From JACVRW01 sp963850205 (GTDB lineage: Bacteria > Actinomycetota > Thermoleophilia > Solirubrobacterales > Thermoleophilaceae): 64,000 nt of DNA. How positions within the stretch are numbered: position 1 is the stretch's first letter; every line of letters begins with the position of its first letter. The notes under the pieces are model-generated. The model was not told the DNA's origin, searched no databases, and worked only from the letters and a program-made list of their open reading frames with translations. The translations under genes and the position numbers were made by a program. Below, one piece after another: positions 7,267 through 15,465 of this stretch. The stretch lies in contig CAWKKJ010000008.1 of the NCBI GenBank assembly GCA_963850205.1, forward strand, positions 372,001 to 436,000. The letters run 5' to 3'.

Positions 7267-7881
7267 ATGAACACGACGCCGAAGTACAGCCGCCTCGACC
7301 CCGAGCAACGGCGCGAGCAGATCCTCGACGCCGCCAACACGCTGTTCGCAGAGCGCGGCTACGACGAGGTCTCGGTCGAGGACATCGCCAGCTCCACAGG
7401 TGTCACGCGCGGGCTGGTCCACCACTACTTCGGCGGCCGCAAAGAGGTCTACATCGCGCTGCTCGAACGGATCGGCACCATGCGCGAGGAACAACTACCG
7501 CCGCCCGTAGGCCGCAGCGCCCGCGCCCGCGTGGCCGACAGCGTGTCGCGCTGGCTCGACTGGACCGAGCAGAACCGCACGATCTGGCTCGGCACACTCG
7601 GGCGCGGCGAAGACATCGCCGACCCCGACATCAGGGCCGTCGTGGCCGACCTCGTGCGCCGCGCCGTCGCGCTAGTCGCCGCCCACCACGCCGACATCGC
7701 CCACGACACGCCACGGCTGCGCTACGCGCTCGAATGCTGGACCGGGCTCAACCGCGCCGCCACCCGCCGCTGGCTACAAGGCGAAGCCAGCCGCGAGCAG
7801 ACGCACGAACTGATCGCCTCGACGCTCGAACACGTCCTACGCACGTTCGGCGCCCCACCCAAGCCAAACCGGCGCCTCTGA
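7267..7881 (+). CDS. TetR family transcriptional regulator
   Basis: A 204-residue regulator with an N-terminal TetR helix-turn-helix: RREQILDAANTLFAERGYDE, then VEDIASSTGVTRGLVHHYF as the recognition region, then GGRKEVYIALLERI. The C-terminal ligand domain (about residues 75-200) is not assignable to a ligand. It lies divergently from the secreted protein gene at 7184 and probably controls it and itself through the dyad at 7206-7251. It belongs to the lower-GC segment. Confidence 0.88.
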   Translation: MNTTPKYSRLDPEQRREQILDAANTLFAERGYDEVSVEDIASSTGVTRGLVHHYFGGRKEVYIALLERIGTMREEQLPPPVGRSARARVADSVSRWLDWTEQNRTIWLGTLGRGEDIADPDIRAVVADLVRRAVALVAAHHADIAHDTPRLRYALECWTGLNRAATRRWLQGEASREQTHELIASTLEHVLRTFGAPPKPNRRL

Positions 7882-8090
7882 GGCTAGGCGTACACTGACC
7901 CCATCCGGTGAGCGCAACGCTGCCGGCGCCGCAGACATAGCCGTGGACCTGCAATAGGCCCAGGCGCCCGATGGCGGCCCCGCCTGCAAGTGGCGGCCCG
8001 CCCTCTCGCAGCCGGCGCCAAGGCCCGGCACGGAGCAACTCCGAGCGAGTGAGAACCCAGATCCACACTTCTCTCTCGAAGGAGAGCCCC

Positions 8091-8440
8091 GTGCCCTACG
8101 ACAACCGCGTGTCGAGGCAGGACATCGCCTCGGCCGTAAACCGAGCAAGTCGTCGCCGACGTCATCAAGGCGGCGACCGTACAAAGCGCAGTCCTGAACC
8201 TGAGCAGGACCGTGAACATAGGCTCGGCGATCGCGCACCTGCCGGTCCTATCGGCGCTCGCCCAGGCCTACTTCGTCGTTGGCGATACGGGGCTGAAGCA
8301 GTCGACCGAGCTGGCGTTTGGTGACGCGGTGCTGCACGCCGAAGAGATCGCGGCCTTCGTCCCCGTCGCCGACAACGTGATCGCCGACGCGAGCATCGAC
8401 CTCTGGGCCGAGGTCCGCGAAGGGCTGGCCGAGGCCGCAC
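8091..8440 (+). pseudogene. HK97-type phage major capsid protein fragment, frameshifted and truncated
   Basis: GTG 8091 has AAGGAG with about 6-7 bases of spacing. The first 16 or so codons (VPYDNRVSRQDIAS) are in one frame. After a missing base near 8140-8146 the frame TEQVVADVIKAATVQSAVL continues, then NIGSAIAHLPVLSALA, AYFVVGDTGLKQST, and VPVADNVIADASIDLWAEVR. These are typical N-terminal and E-loop-region features of HK97-fold capsid proteins, including the conserved PVADNVIADASID stretch. Homology stops abruptly around 8433-8445, where histidine-kinase sequence begins. The 7882-8090 stretch before it holds nothing I recognise. No other phage structural gene is nearby. Confidence 0.7.
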
Positions 8441-8441
8441 G

Positions 8442-9212
8442 GCCGACGACGAGATCCGCCGGCTGGGCGAGACCCTGAACGAGATGCTGGCCCGGCTGCG
8501 CGAGTCGTTCGACCGCGAGCGCCGCTTCGTGGCCGATGCCGGCCACGAGCTCCGCACCCCGCTCGCCGTGGTCAAGACCGAGCTGGAGGCGGCGCTACGG
8601 ACCGACGGCGACCCCGAGGTGCGCGAGTCGCTACGCGCCGCGCTGGACGAGGCCGACCACCTGGCCCAGCTGGCCGAGGACCTGCTTCCTGGTCGCCCGG
8701 GCCACCGACGAGCGCTTGCCGGTACACGCCGAGACCGTGAGCGTGCCCGAGCTCCTCGACAGGCCCGGGAGCGCTTCGCCGACCGCGCGCGATCGGAGGG
8801 CCGCGAACTGCGGGTGGCGGCGCCGGCCGGGCTGGAGGCGAGGCTGGATCCCCTCCGGCTCCGTCAGGCGCTGGGAAACCCTCACCCACAACGCACTCCG
8901 CCACGGGCCGGCGCGGTGGAGCTCAGCGCTCGGCGCGACGACGGCGTGCTGGAGATCGACGTGGCCGACGAGGGCGACGGCTTCCCTGCCGAGCTCGCCC
9001 CGCACTCCTTCGAGCGCTTGGCCCGCGGCGACGCCGCGCGGTCGCGCGGCGGCACGGGCCTGGGACTGGCGATCGTGAGCGGCATCGACGAGGCCCACGG
9101 GGGGACCGCCGTCATTGCGGCCACGCCGGGCGGGCGCACCGTGGCGCGGCTGAGGTTCCCGGACTACGCGGGAAGCGGGGGCCGTGCGATCAGCACGTCG
9201 CAGGGCGCGTGA
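8442..9212 (+). pseudogene. sensor histidine kinase lacking its N-terminus, with compensating frameshifts
   Basis: The sequence starts inside a two-component kinase at the end of the HAMP region (DDEIRRLGETLNEMLARL). It then shows the H box FVADAGHELRTPLA, an N-box-like LTHNALRHG in an alternative frame, the G1 box DEGDGFP and the G2 box GGTGLGLAIVSG. Sensor, membrane and most HAMP sequences are missing. Between about 8690 and 8770 and between about 8883 and 8905 the homologous sequence moves into another frame and then returns, so the frame from 8484 stays open but encodes wrong residues there. It overlaps the convergent GNAT-Usp gene by 49 bases. Confidence 0.75.
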
Positions 9213-10180
9213 TGGGCCACGTGGCGCCACGCCGGTCCCACCAGGCGCTCGGACGGGTCGGCGCTGCCTCCCGCGTCCACCACGATCAGGCGGGCGTGCT
9301 CCTCCACGGCCACGTCCAGGAGCGCCGTCGCGGGCTCGCTCCGGCGCACGTGGACCTCCGCCTCTACGCCCGACGCGGTGAGCTCCCGGGCGGTCTCCTG
9401 AAGGCTCTCCTCCAGCTCCCCGGGCTCGTCGAGCAGCAGCGGGCGGGCCGCCACCAGGTGCAACGCCGCTCCGGACCCACGAGCGATCTCCGCCGCCTGG
9501 GACACGGCATCGCCCGCCGCCTCGGCCACGATCACGTTCTCAAGCACGCGAGCGCGCGCGCCCCGGCGCGGAGCCACCCGGTGCCAGAGCGTGAGGGCCG
9601 GCTGGACCAACCCGGCGGCCACCGACGCCAGCAGCCCGCGCACCGAGGCCGCCGCGCCGGCGGGCTCGGCCAGGTCGATCTCGAGCTCCACCTCGGTCCC
9701 GTCCTGGTCGCGGCGGGTCTCGCCCAGGCGCTCGAGCACCCGGATCGCCTGCGGGTTGTCGGCCAGTACCAGCGCGGCGAAGCGCTCGATCCCCTCCTCG
9801 CGGGCGCGCTCTACCAGCCGGTCCAGCAGGGCCGCGGCCACGCCACGGCCCTGCCAGTCGTCGACCACCGCGATCGCGGGCTCGGCCACCCCCTCCCCCA
9901 CCCGCACGAAACGGGCCACGGCCACCCCCTCTCCGTTGTCGGCGTCGAGGGCCACCAGCGCCTCGTGGTCGTGGTGGTCCACGCGGGTGAGGTAGTCGAG
10001 CTGACGCCCGCTCAGCTCCGGCAGCGGCGAGAAGAAGCGGCGGTAGCGCGACTCCGGGCTCAGCCGCTCGAAGCCGGCGGCCACCCGGTCACGGTCCGCC
10101 GGCTCGATCGGACGGATGAGAAGCCGCGAGCCGTCGGGCAAGGTCACGGTCCCGCGGCCGGAATCCTCTGCCATGGGCAC
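9164..10180 (-). CDS. GNAT acetyltransferase fused to a universal stress (UspA) domain
   Basis: Residues about 12-170 form a GNAT N-acetyltransferase domain: RLLIRPIEPADRDRVAAGFE, the YRRFFSP segment, and AIAVVDDWQGRGVAAALLDRL, which is the acetyl-CoA pyrophosphate loop. Residues about 200-335 form a UspA-like domain ending DVLIARPPLPA, with the expected LIVVDAGG and hydrophobic strands, although the classic G-2X-G-9X-G(S/T) ATP motif is degenerate. In mycobacteria, acetyltransferases with an added regulatory domain acetylate acyl-CoA synthetases; a similar role is possible but not shown. ATG at 10174 is an alternative start to GTG 10180. It follows the DUF3303 gene by 1 base. Confidence 0.8.
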   Translation of the reverse strand: MPMAEDSGRGTVTLPDGSRLLIRPIEPADRDRVAAGFERLSPESRYRRFFSPLPELSGRQLDYLTRVDHHDHEALVALDADNGEGVAVARFVRVGEGVAEPAIAVVDDWQGRGVAAALLDRLVERAREEGIERFAALVLADNPQAIRVLERLGETRRDQDGTEVELEIDLAEPAGAAASVRGLLASVAAGLVQPALTLWHRVAPRRGARARVLENVIVAEAAGDAVSQAAEIARGSGAALHLVAARPLLLDEPGELEESLQETARELTASGVEAEVHVRRSEPATALLDVAVEEHARLIVVDAGGSADPSERLVGPAWRHVAHHAPCDVLIARPPLPA

Positions 10181-10181
10181 A

Positions 10182-10454
10182 TCATCGCGGTCGACTGATG
10201 CGAGTCGCCGCCTCCTCCGACCCGATGACCGGGACGATCTCGAATTCCACCAGGTCGCGCCACGCGGCGATCCACTCGTCGAACAGCGCCGGGTCGCCGG
10301 TCTCCATCAGCTGGAAGCAGCGGTCGAGCCGGCGTTCGTCGATCCAGCTGTCGAGGTAGGTGAGGCCCGGCGGCAGCATGCGACCCCGGTCGGCGGCGCG
10401 CGCATAGACCGGGTCCGGCCCGTGCGTGAAGGTCTCGATCACGATGTAGCGCAC
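10182..10454 (-). CDS. DUF3303 family protein
   Basis: A 90-residue protein matching the DUF3303 pattern: MRYIVIETF, then a central LPPGLTYLDSWID and LDRCFQLMETGDPALFDEW, then WRDLVEFEIVPVIGSEEA. Members are small ferredoxin-like-fold proteins of unknown function. The GTG start at 10454 gives the full family length. It is immediately upstream of, and probably translated with, the GNAT-Usp gene. Confidence 0.8.
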   Translation of the reverse strand: MRYIVIETFTHGPDPVYARAADRGRMLPPGLTYLDSWIDERRLDRCFQLMETGDPALFDEWIAAWRDLVEFEIVPVIGSEEAATRISRPR

Positions 10455-10508
10455 ATCTGTCTCCGTGGCCTGGGACCGGCGGCGCCGGAGCCCACCTGAC
10501 CGCGGCGC

Positions 10509-11954
10509 TCAGCCCGCGGTGTTGAAGCGCTCGATCCCGATCACCGGCCGCAGGGCGCGGGCCAGCCTGGGGCCGGCGAAGGCGCTGCGGAGCACGTCGT
10601 CGCCGAGGGCGTTGCCCAGCGCGGCCATGATCATGCCCTGGTCGAGCGAGAGGTAGGCGTCGGACACCCGTCCGGTCTGGACGTTGACGCTGTCGCGGAA
10701 GCCCCACCGGCCATAGAGGCCCGGGAAGTCGCGGGCCAGCCGGCGCAGGTTGGCGGCCGTGGCGCCCGGCGCGTAGCGCAGGGCCAGGAAGGCGGCGTGC
10801 GGCGTCACTACGCCGTTGGTGTAGGCCGACGGCGGCGGGTCCGGCTGCGCCGGGCGGCCGGGACAGCCCGGGAAGCCGTGGTCGACCAGCGTGGCGTCCG
10901 CGTTCGAGGGCATGCCGTTGGGGTCCATGCCCGCCCCGTCGACGCCCCAGACGCCGTAGTCGCCCTCGGGCTTGTTCGCCGGAGAGAAGCCCCAGTAGCC
11001 GTAGCCGGCCTCCGTCAGCCCGTGGAAGACCTGGGCCCGCACGGTCGCCGGATGGTTCGCCCCCCAGCTGCGGGGCCCCCAGCGCTCCTCGGGCACGAAC
11101 AGCGCCGGCATGAGCGCCTCGAACATCGAGCCGCCCCAGGAGGGCACCAGCCTGATGCCGTTGTAGTCATAGACGCCCTCGAAGACGTCGACGCCGAGGT
11201 AGCGCCGCCAGTCTCCGATCGGCTTGGTCTCCTGGAAGGCGTAGTCGCAGGTATCGGGGAACGTGCGCCAGCGCCCGTAGTAGGTCTTGGGGGGCAGCTG
11301 GCCGCGTGCGATCCCGATGTAGTCGACGATGCGGCTCTCGCTGACCAGCGTGTCGTAGCAGCAGGGCGACGCGGACGGGTCGTCCGGGCGGAAGTGGAAC
11401 AGCACCCGGTTCCTCTCGGGCACGTAGTAGAAGCCGAAGTCCATCGCCCGGTAGAGCGCCCGCGCGCGCCGGGCCAGCGGCGACACCGTGCGCGCGACGA
11501 TCTTCAGCCCGACGGCAAGCCAGCCGTTGTCGACCGAGGACAGGATGGGATTGAACGGGTCCTGCGGGCGCGGCGGCCAGGCCGTGAGCTTGGCCCCGGT
11601 GCGGTGGTCGTACCAGTTGTAGTACTGCCCGGTGCCCTCGTAGCGCTCCATGCGCTCGAGCGTCGCGACCGTCCGGGAAAGACGGGCCACGAGCTCGCGT
11701 CGCGAGATGATGCCGAGCCGGCGAGCGGCGACCGCGCTCCACATGTAGGCGCCGATGTTGGTGGTCGACGTCTGCACGCTGCGGTCGCCGTCGCTCTCCA
11801 GGATGTCGGCGGGCAGCCCCGACGAGCGATCGGTCATCGCCTCGAACGACGCCCAGGTCCGCTCCGCGTAGTCGTGGAGCGGGTTGCGGTCGGCGGCGCC
11901 GGCCGCCGGGACGACGACCAGGAGCAGCACGAGCGCGAGGAGGACCGGCCTCAC
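10509..11954 (-). CDS. secreted PF10091 glycoamylase/GH144-like glucan hydrolase
   Basis: A 481-residue exported protein with a signal peptide (VLLALVLLLVVVPAAGA) and an (alpha/alpha)6-barrel pattern of the PF10091 group, which includes GH144 endo-beta-1,2-glucanases and the glycoamylase domains of cyclic glucan synthases. Supporting segments are SVQTSTTNIGAYMWS, RYEGTGQYYNWYD, SSVDNGWLAVGL, PSWGGSMFEALMP, YGVWGVDGAG, TPHAAFLALRYAP and YLSLDQGMIMAAL. It diverges from a GH3 beta-glucosidase gene across 84 bases, a pairing that suggests endo-cleavage followed by release of glucose. The linkage specificity is inferred. Confidence 0.75.
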   Translation of the reverse strand: MRPVLLALVLLLVVVPAAGAADRNPLHDYAERTWASFEAMTDRSSGLPADILESDGDRSVQTSTTNIGAYMWSAVAARRLGIISRRELVARLSRTVATLERMERYEGTGQYYNWYDHRTGAKLTAWPPRPQDPFNPILSSVDNGWLAVGLKIVARTVSPLARRARALYRAMDFGFYYVPERNRVLFHFRPDDPSASPCCYDTLVSESRIVDYIGIARGQLPPKTYYGRWRTFPDTCDYAFQETKPIGDWRRYLGVDVFEGVYDYNGIRLVPSWGGSMFEALMPALFVPEERWGPRSWGANHPATVRAQVFHGLTEAGYGYWGFSPANKPEGDYGVWGVDGAGMDPNGMPSNADATLVDHGFPGCPGRPAQPDPPPSAYTNGVVTPHAAFLALRYAPGATAANLRRLARDFPGLYGRWGFRDSVNVQTGRVSDAYLSLDQGMIMAALGNALGDDVLRSAFAGPRLARALRPVIGIERFNTAG

Positions 11955-12038
11955 GTCAGGTGCCTACCCGGGGGCGGCAAGCTTCAAGCGCGCTGGCCGT
12001 CTAAAGTGCCACGCCGAATCATCCACGGGAGGGTGAGT

Positions 12039-14397
12039 ATGCGCCGAAGGATGTCTCTGCACGCGTTGGTAATCGGGGCACTGGCGGCCTGTCTGGTCGC
12101 CGCCTGGCCCGCGCTGGCCGCCAAGAAGCTCACGCGCGACCGCGCCACGCTGCGCGCTGCGCAACAGGAGCTCGACCCCCGGACCGAGCGCCGGATCAGC
12201 GCCCTCCTGGGGCGCATGACGCTCGAGGAGAAGCTCAACCAGCTCACCCTGCTCTCCGACGGGCAGATGAAGGCGAACCCGGCGGAGGCGCGCAAGCCCG
12301 TGGGTTCCGTCTTCAGCGAGACCGACCCCGTGCTGATCAACCGCTACCAGCGCGACGCGGTCAGAAACTCCCGGCTGGGCATTCCGATCCTGTTCGCGTT
12401 CGACACGATCCACGGCTTCCGGACGATCTTCCCCATCCCGCTCGGCGCCGCCAGCAGCTTCGATCCGCGGGTGGCGAGGACCGATCACCGCATCGGGGCG
12501 TTCGAGTCGGCCGCGGTCGGGCTCAAGCAGATCTACAGCCCGATGGTCGACCTCTCGCACGAGCCGCGCTGGGGTCGTATCGCGGAGGCGGCGGGCGAGG
12601 ACCCGTACCTGAACTCGGTGATGGCCGCGGCGCGGGTGCGGGGCGCCCAGGGCAACGACTACAGCGCACCCAACCGTGTCGTCACGAGCGTCAAGCACTT
12701 CGCCGCCTACGGCGAGCCGGACGCCGGGCGCGACTACGGCACCACCGACATGTCGCTGCAACGGCTCTGGAACTTCTACCTGCCGCCCTTCAAGGCCGCG
12801 GTGGAAGCAGGCTCCGACACCCTGATGTGCTCCTTCAACGCCATCAACGGGGTGCCGGGCTGCGCCAACCGCTACCTGGAGACCCGCGTCCTGAAGAGGC
12901 AGTGGGGCTTCGACGGCTTCATCGAAAGCGACTACACCGCGGTGGCCGAGCTGCGCGCGTGCCCGGGCGAGAGACCGGCCGGCGGGCCCTGCGGCCACGG
13001 GGTGGCCGAAGACGGCAGGGAGGCCGCGCGCCTGGCGCTCAACGCCGGCACCGACACGGAGATGGTCTCGACCAACTTCCGCGACTTTGGCCGCCGGCTC
13101 GTGTCCAGCGGCGAGGTCTCGATACGGCGCATCAACGACGCCGTCCGCCGCCTCCTGCGCATCAAGTTCCGCGCCGGTCTGTTCGAGAACCCGTACGTCG
13201 ACGTCGGGCGCAGCCGAGGGCAAGCAGCTGCTGCCCAGAAACCGCGCGGCGGCCCGCCAGGCAGCGGGACGCTCGATGGTGCTGCTCAAGAACGACGGCC
13301 CGGTGCTTCCGCTCGACCCCTCCAAGTCGACGGCCATCATCGGCCCGCTGGGCGACTCGGGCCACGACATGCTCGGCCCCTGGTGGGGCCGGGGCGCCGA
13401 CGAGGACGCGGTGTCCCTGTTCGCCGGAATGAAGGCCCAGAACCCGAACACCACCTTCACCCCCGGGTGCACGCTCAGCAACAACGAGCTCTATGACCCC
13501 GACAACGAGTGCGCCGACACCACCGGCTTCGGTGCCGCGGTGGCCGCGGCGCAGGCCGCCGACCAGGTGGTGCTTGCGCTCGGTGAGACCCGTGAGATGA
13601 GCGGAGAGGCGGAATCGCGCTCCATGCTCGACCTCCCGGGCGAGCAGGAGGAGCTGATCGAGGCGATCAAGGCCACGGGCAAGCCGTTCGCGGTCGTGCT
13701 CTTCAACGGTCGCCCACTGGTACTGGAGGAGGTCTCCGACAACTCGCCGGCGATCCTCGAGGCCTGGTTCGGCGGCGTCGAGGCCGGCAACGCAGTCGCC
13801 GACGTGCTCTACGGCAAGGTCAACCCCGGCGGCAAGCTCCCGGTGAGCTTCCCGATCAACGAGGGCCAGGTGCCGATCTTCTACAACCACAAGCCGACCG
13901 GCCGTCCCTGCGACGTCGGCTCGAGGTACAACTCGCGCCACCGGGACATCCTCAGCTGCGCGCCGGCCTACGAGTTCGGCTACGGCCTGAGCTACACGAC
14001 GTTCCGGGTCGCGGGCGCGCGGCTGAGCTCGACCACGATGGACGCCCGCCGCGGAAGCATCACGGTGCGCGCCCAGGTGACCAACACCGGCTCGCGGGCG
14101 GGCGACGAGGTGGCCCAGCTCTACATCAACGACCCGGTGGCAGCCATCTCGCAGCCGGTGCGCCGCCTGCGCGGCTTCGAGCGGGTGACGCTCCAGCCGG
14201 GACAGAGCCGGACCGTCTCCTGGACGCTCGACCGTGACGACGTGGGCTACTACGACAACCGCGGCCGCTTCGTGGTCGAGAACGGACGCATCAACGTGTT
14301 CGTGGGCAACACGTCGAGCCAGTCGGACAACAAGCTGACCTTCACGGTGACCGGGGGCCAGCGGGTGGAGGCGTCGAGGCGCGGCCGCAAGCGGTAA
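12039..14397 (+). pseudogene. GH3 beta-glucosidase (BglX-like) with one internal frameshift
   Basis: ATG 12039 follows GGGAGGGTGAG and gives a signal peptide (LVIGALAACLVAAWPALA). The first frame carries the GH3 barrel domain: TLEEKLNQLT, FAFDTIHGFRTIFP, EPRWGRIAEAAGEDPYLNS, VKHFAAYG and GFDGFIESDY, whose aspartate is the expected nucleophile. Near 13206-13208 an extra G in a GGG run shifts the frame; the second frame (read to 14397) continues without loss with EGKQLLPRN, GRSMVLLKNDGPVLPL, the C-terminal sandwich and a fibronectin III-like domain (YEFGYGLSYTTF, VTNTGSRAGDEVAQLY). Because both halves are intact and conserved, a sequencing error is as likely as a true mutation. It faces the glucanase-like gene. 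Confidence 0.85.
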
Positions 14398-14544
14398 CGC
14401 CCCGGGGCGGATGCAGCCGGGGCGGCTGCGGGGCAAGCGCCTGTGGTCCGGGCGCAGCTCGCAGCCGCTCCGCCTGATCCCGGGCCCTCGAGCGGTCCGT
14501 CGGGCTCCCAGGGCGGGCGCTCTGCGAGGCCGCCACTGCGCCAC

Positions 14545-14646
14545 AACCTCATGCGGAACCTCGCTCGCGCGGTCAGCATGAGGTTTCGCGCGCTCAGCGC
14601 GCCAAAGGTCATGCAGCGGCTCGTCGCGGTGAGATTGCATGAGGTT
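14545..14646. repeat. three copies of a GCATGAGGTT decamer
   Basis: AACCTCATGC at 14545-14554 is the exact inverse of GCATGAGGTT at 14576-14585, and a second direct copy occurs at 14637-14646. Between them lies a GCGCGC/GCGCGC hairpin with a TCA loop. This is within the 422-base gap between the GH3 and PadR genes, which contains no convincing coding frame. Function unknown; clustered binding sites or a decayed repeat are possible. Confidence 0.45.
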
Positions 14647-14756
14647 TTGCCACCTTGGCCGACGCCGTTGCCCAGCGAGCCGTGCGCGGGGCTCGGCAAG
14701 CCCGCGGGAGGTTCTTCATCCCATCCCCCTACCCAGCAGCCGTTCGGCGCGGAGCC

Positions 14757-14811
14757 TTGACGCTTCCGACCGAACGATATATCGTTACCTATCGTGATAA
14801 CCCACGATAGG
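14757..14811 (+). promoter_or_regulatory. PadR promoter with two palindromic operators
   Basis: TTGACG at 14757-14762 could be the -35 element. A perfect 14-base palindrome AACGATATATCGTT (14773-14786) covers the -10 region (TATATC or TATCGT). A second dyad CCTATCGTG-ataacc-CACGATAGG (14788-14811) reaches into the ribosome site AGGAG. Both contain the shared half-site TATCGT. Placement over -10 and ribosome site implies autorepression by the adjacent PadR protein. Confidence 0.7.
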
Positions 14812-14819
14812 AGTAATGA

Positions 14820-15446
14820 ATGCAACGCAAGCAATTCACCCCACGCGGCCCCAAAGGCCGCAAGCGTCGCTGGCAGGGCAGGATGACCGGACGGCGCCAC
14901 CGGCACGGCCCGCGCGGGCCCGGGCACGGCGAGTGGGGCCCGGGCGGCTGGGGCGGGCACCGCGGTTTCGGCGGACGGCGGCGGCGCATGCGCCGCGGCG
15001 ACGTCCGCGCCGCGCTGCTCGTGCTGCTCGACGAGCAGCCCTTCACGGGCTACGGCCTCATGCAGGAGATCGAGCAGCGCAGCGGCGGCGCCTGGCGGCC
15101 CAGCCCCGGGTCGGTCTACCCCACGCTGGCGCAGCTCGAGGACGAGGGCCTCGTGACGGCGGGCACGGGCGAGACCCGCAAGCCGTACGAGCTCAGCGAC
15201 GCCGGGCGAACCTACGTCGCCGAGCACCGCGACGAGCTTGGGGAGCCCTGGGCAGCGCCGGCCGAGGGCGTCGGCGAGAGCCGGCTCGAGCTGCGCAACC
15301 ACGTGGGCGGGATCGGGGCCGCTGTCATGCAGGTGGCGGCCGCCGGCGACGACGAGCAGGTCAAGCGCGCCGGCGAGCTTCTGGCGGAGACCCGCCGCGG
15401 GCTCTACCGCATCCTCGCCGACGACGACCCCCGCAGCGACGCCTAG
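14820..15446 (+). CDS. PadR family transcriptional regulator with Gly/Arg-rich N-terminus
   Basis: A 208-residue regulator. Residues 1-58 are an unusual Arg/Gly/His-rich extension, and the PadR winged helix follows: MRRGDVRAALLVLLDEQPF, GYGLMQEIEQRS, PSPGSVYPTLAQLEDEGLV and RKPYELSDAGRTYVAEH. The C-terminal helix (about residues 140-205) is the dimerisation part. ATG 14820 is 6 bases after AGGAG. Two strong palindromes just upstream indicate autoregulation. No membrane transporter, the usual PadR target, is adjacent; the next gene is a quinone reductase 19 bases downstream. Confidence 0.88.
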   Translation: MQRKQFTPRGPKGRKRRWQGRMTGRRHRHGPRGPGHGEWGPGGWGGHRGFGGRRRRMRRGDVRAALLVLLDEQPFTGYGLMQEIEQRSGGAWRPSPGSVYPTLAQLEDEGLVTAGTGETRKPYELSDAGRTYVAEHRDELGEPWAAPAEGVGESRLELRNHVGGIGAAVMQVAAAGDDEQVKRAGELLAETRRGLYRILADDDPRSDA

Positions 15447-15465
15447 GGCCTGACGCTCGCTTAAG

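Noticed and set aside
4288..9212. Intact prophage
   Set aside because: Only a broken capsid fragment is recognisable; no integrase, terminase, portal, tail or lysis gene is present.
10797..12038. Long plus-strand open frame extending the GH3 gene upstream
   Set aside because: It lies opposite the glucanase-like gene and shows no homology; the GH3 signal peptide and ribosome site begin at 12039.
13200..13210. Programmed ribosomal frameshift in the GH3 gene
   Set aside because: No slippery heptamer or downstream structure of a known type; the extra base lies in a simple GGG run and similar excess bases occur in unrelated genes here.
14545..14646. CRISPR array
   Set aside because: Only three 10-base copies, mixed orientation, irregular spacing and no cas genes.
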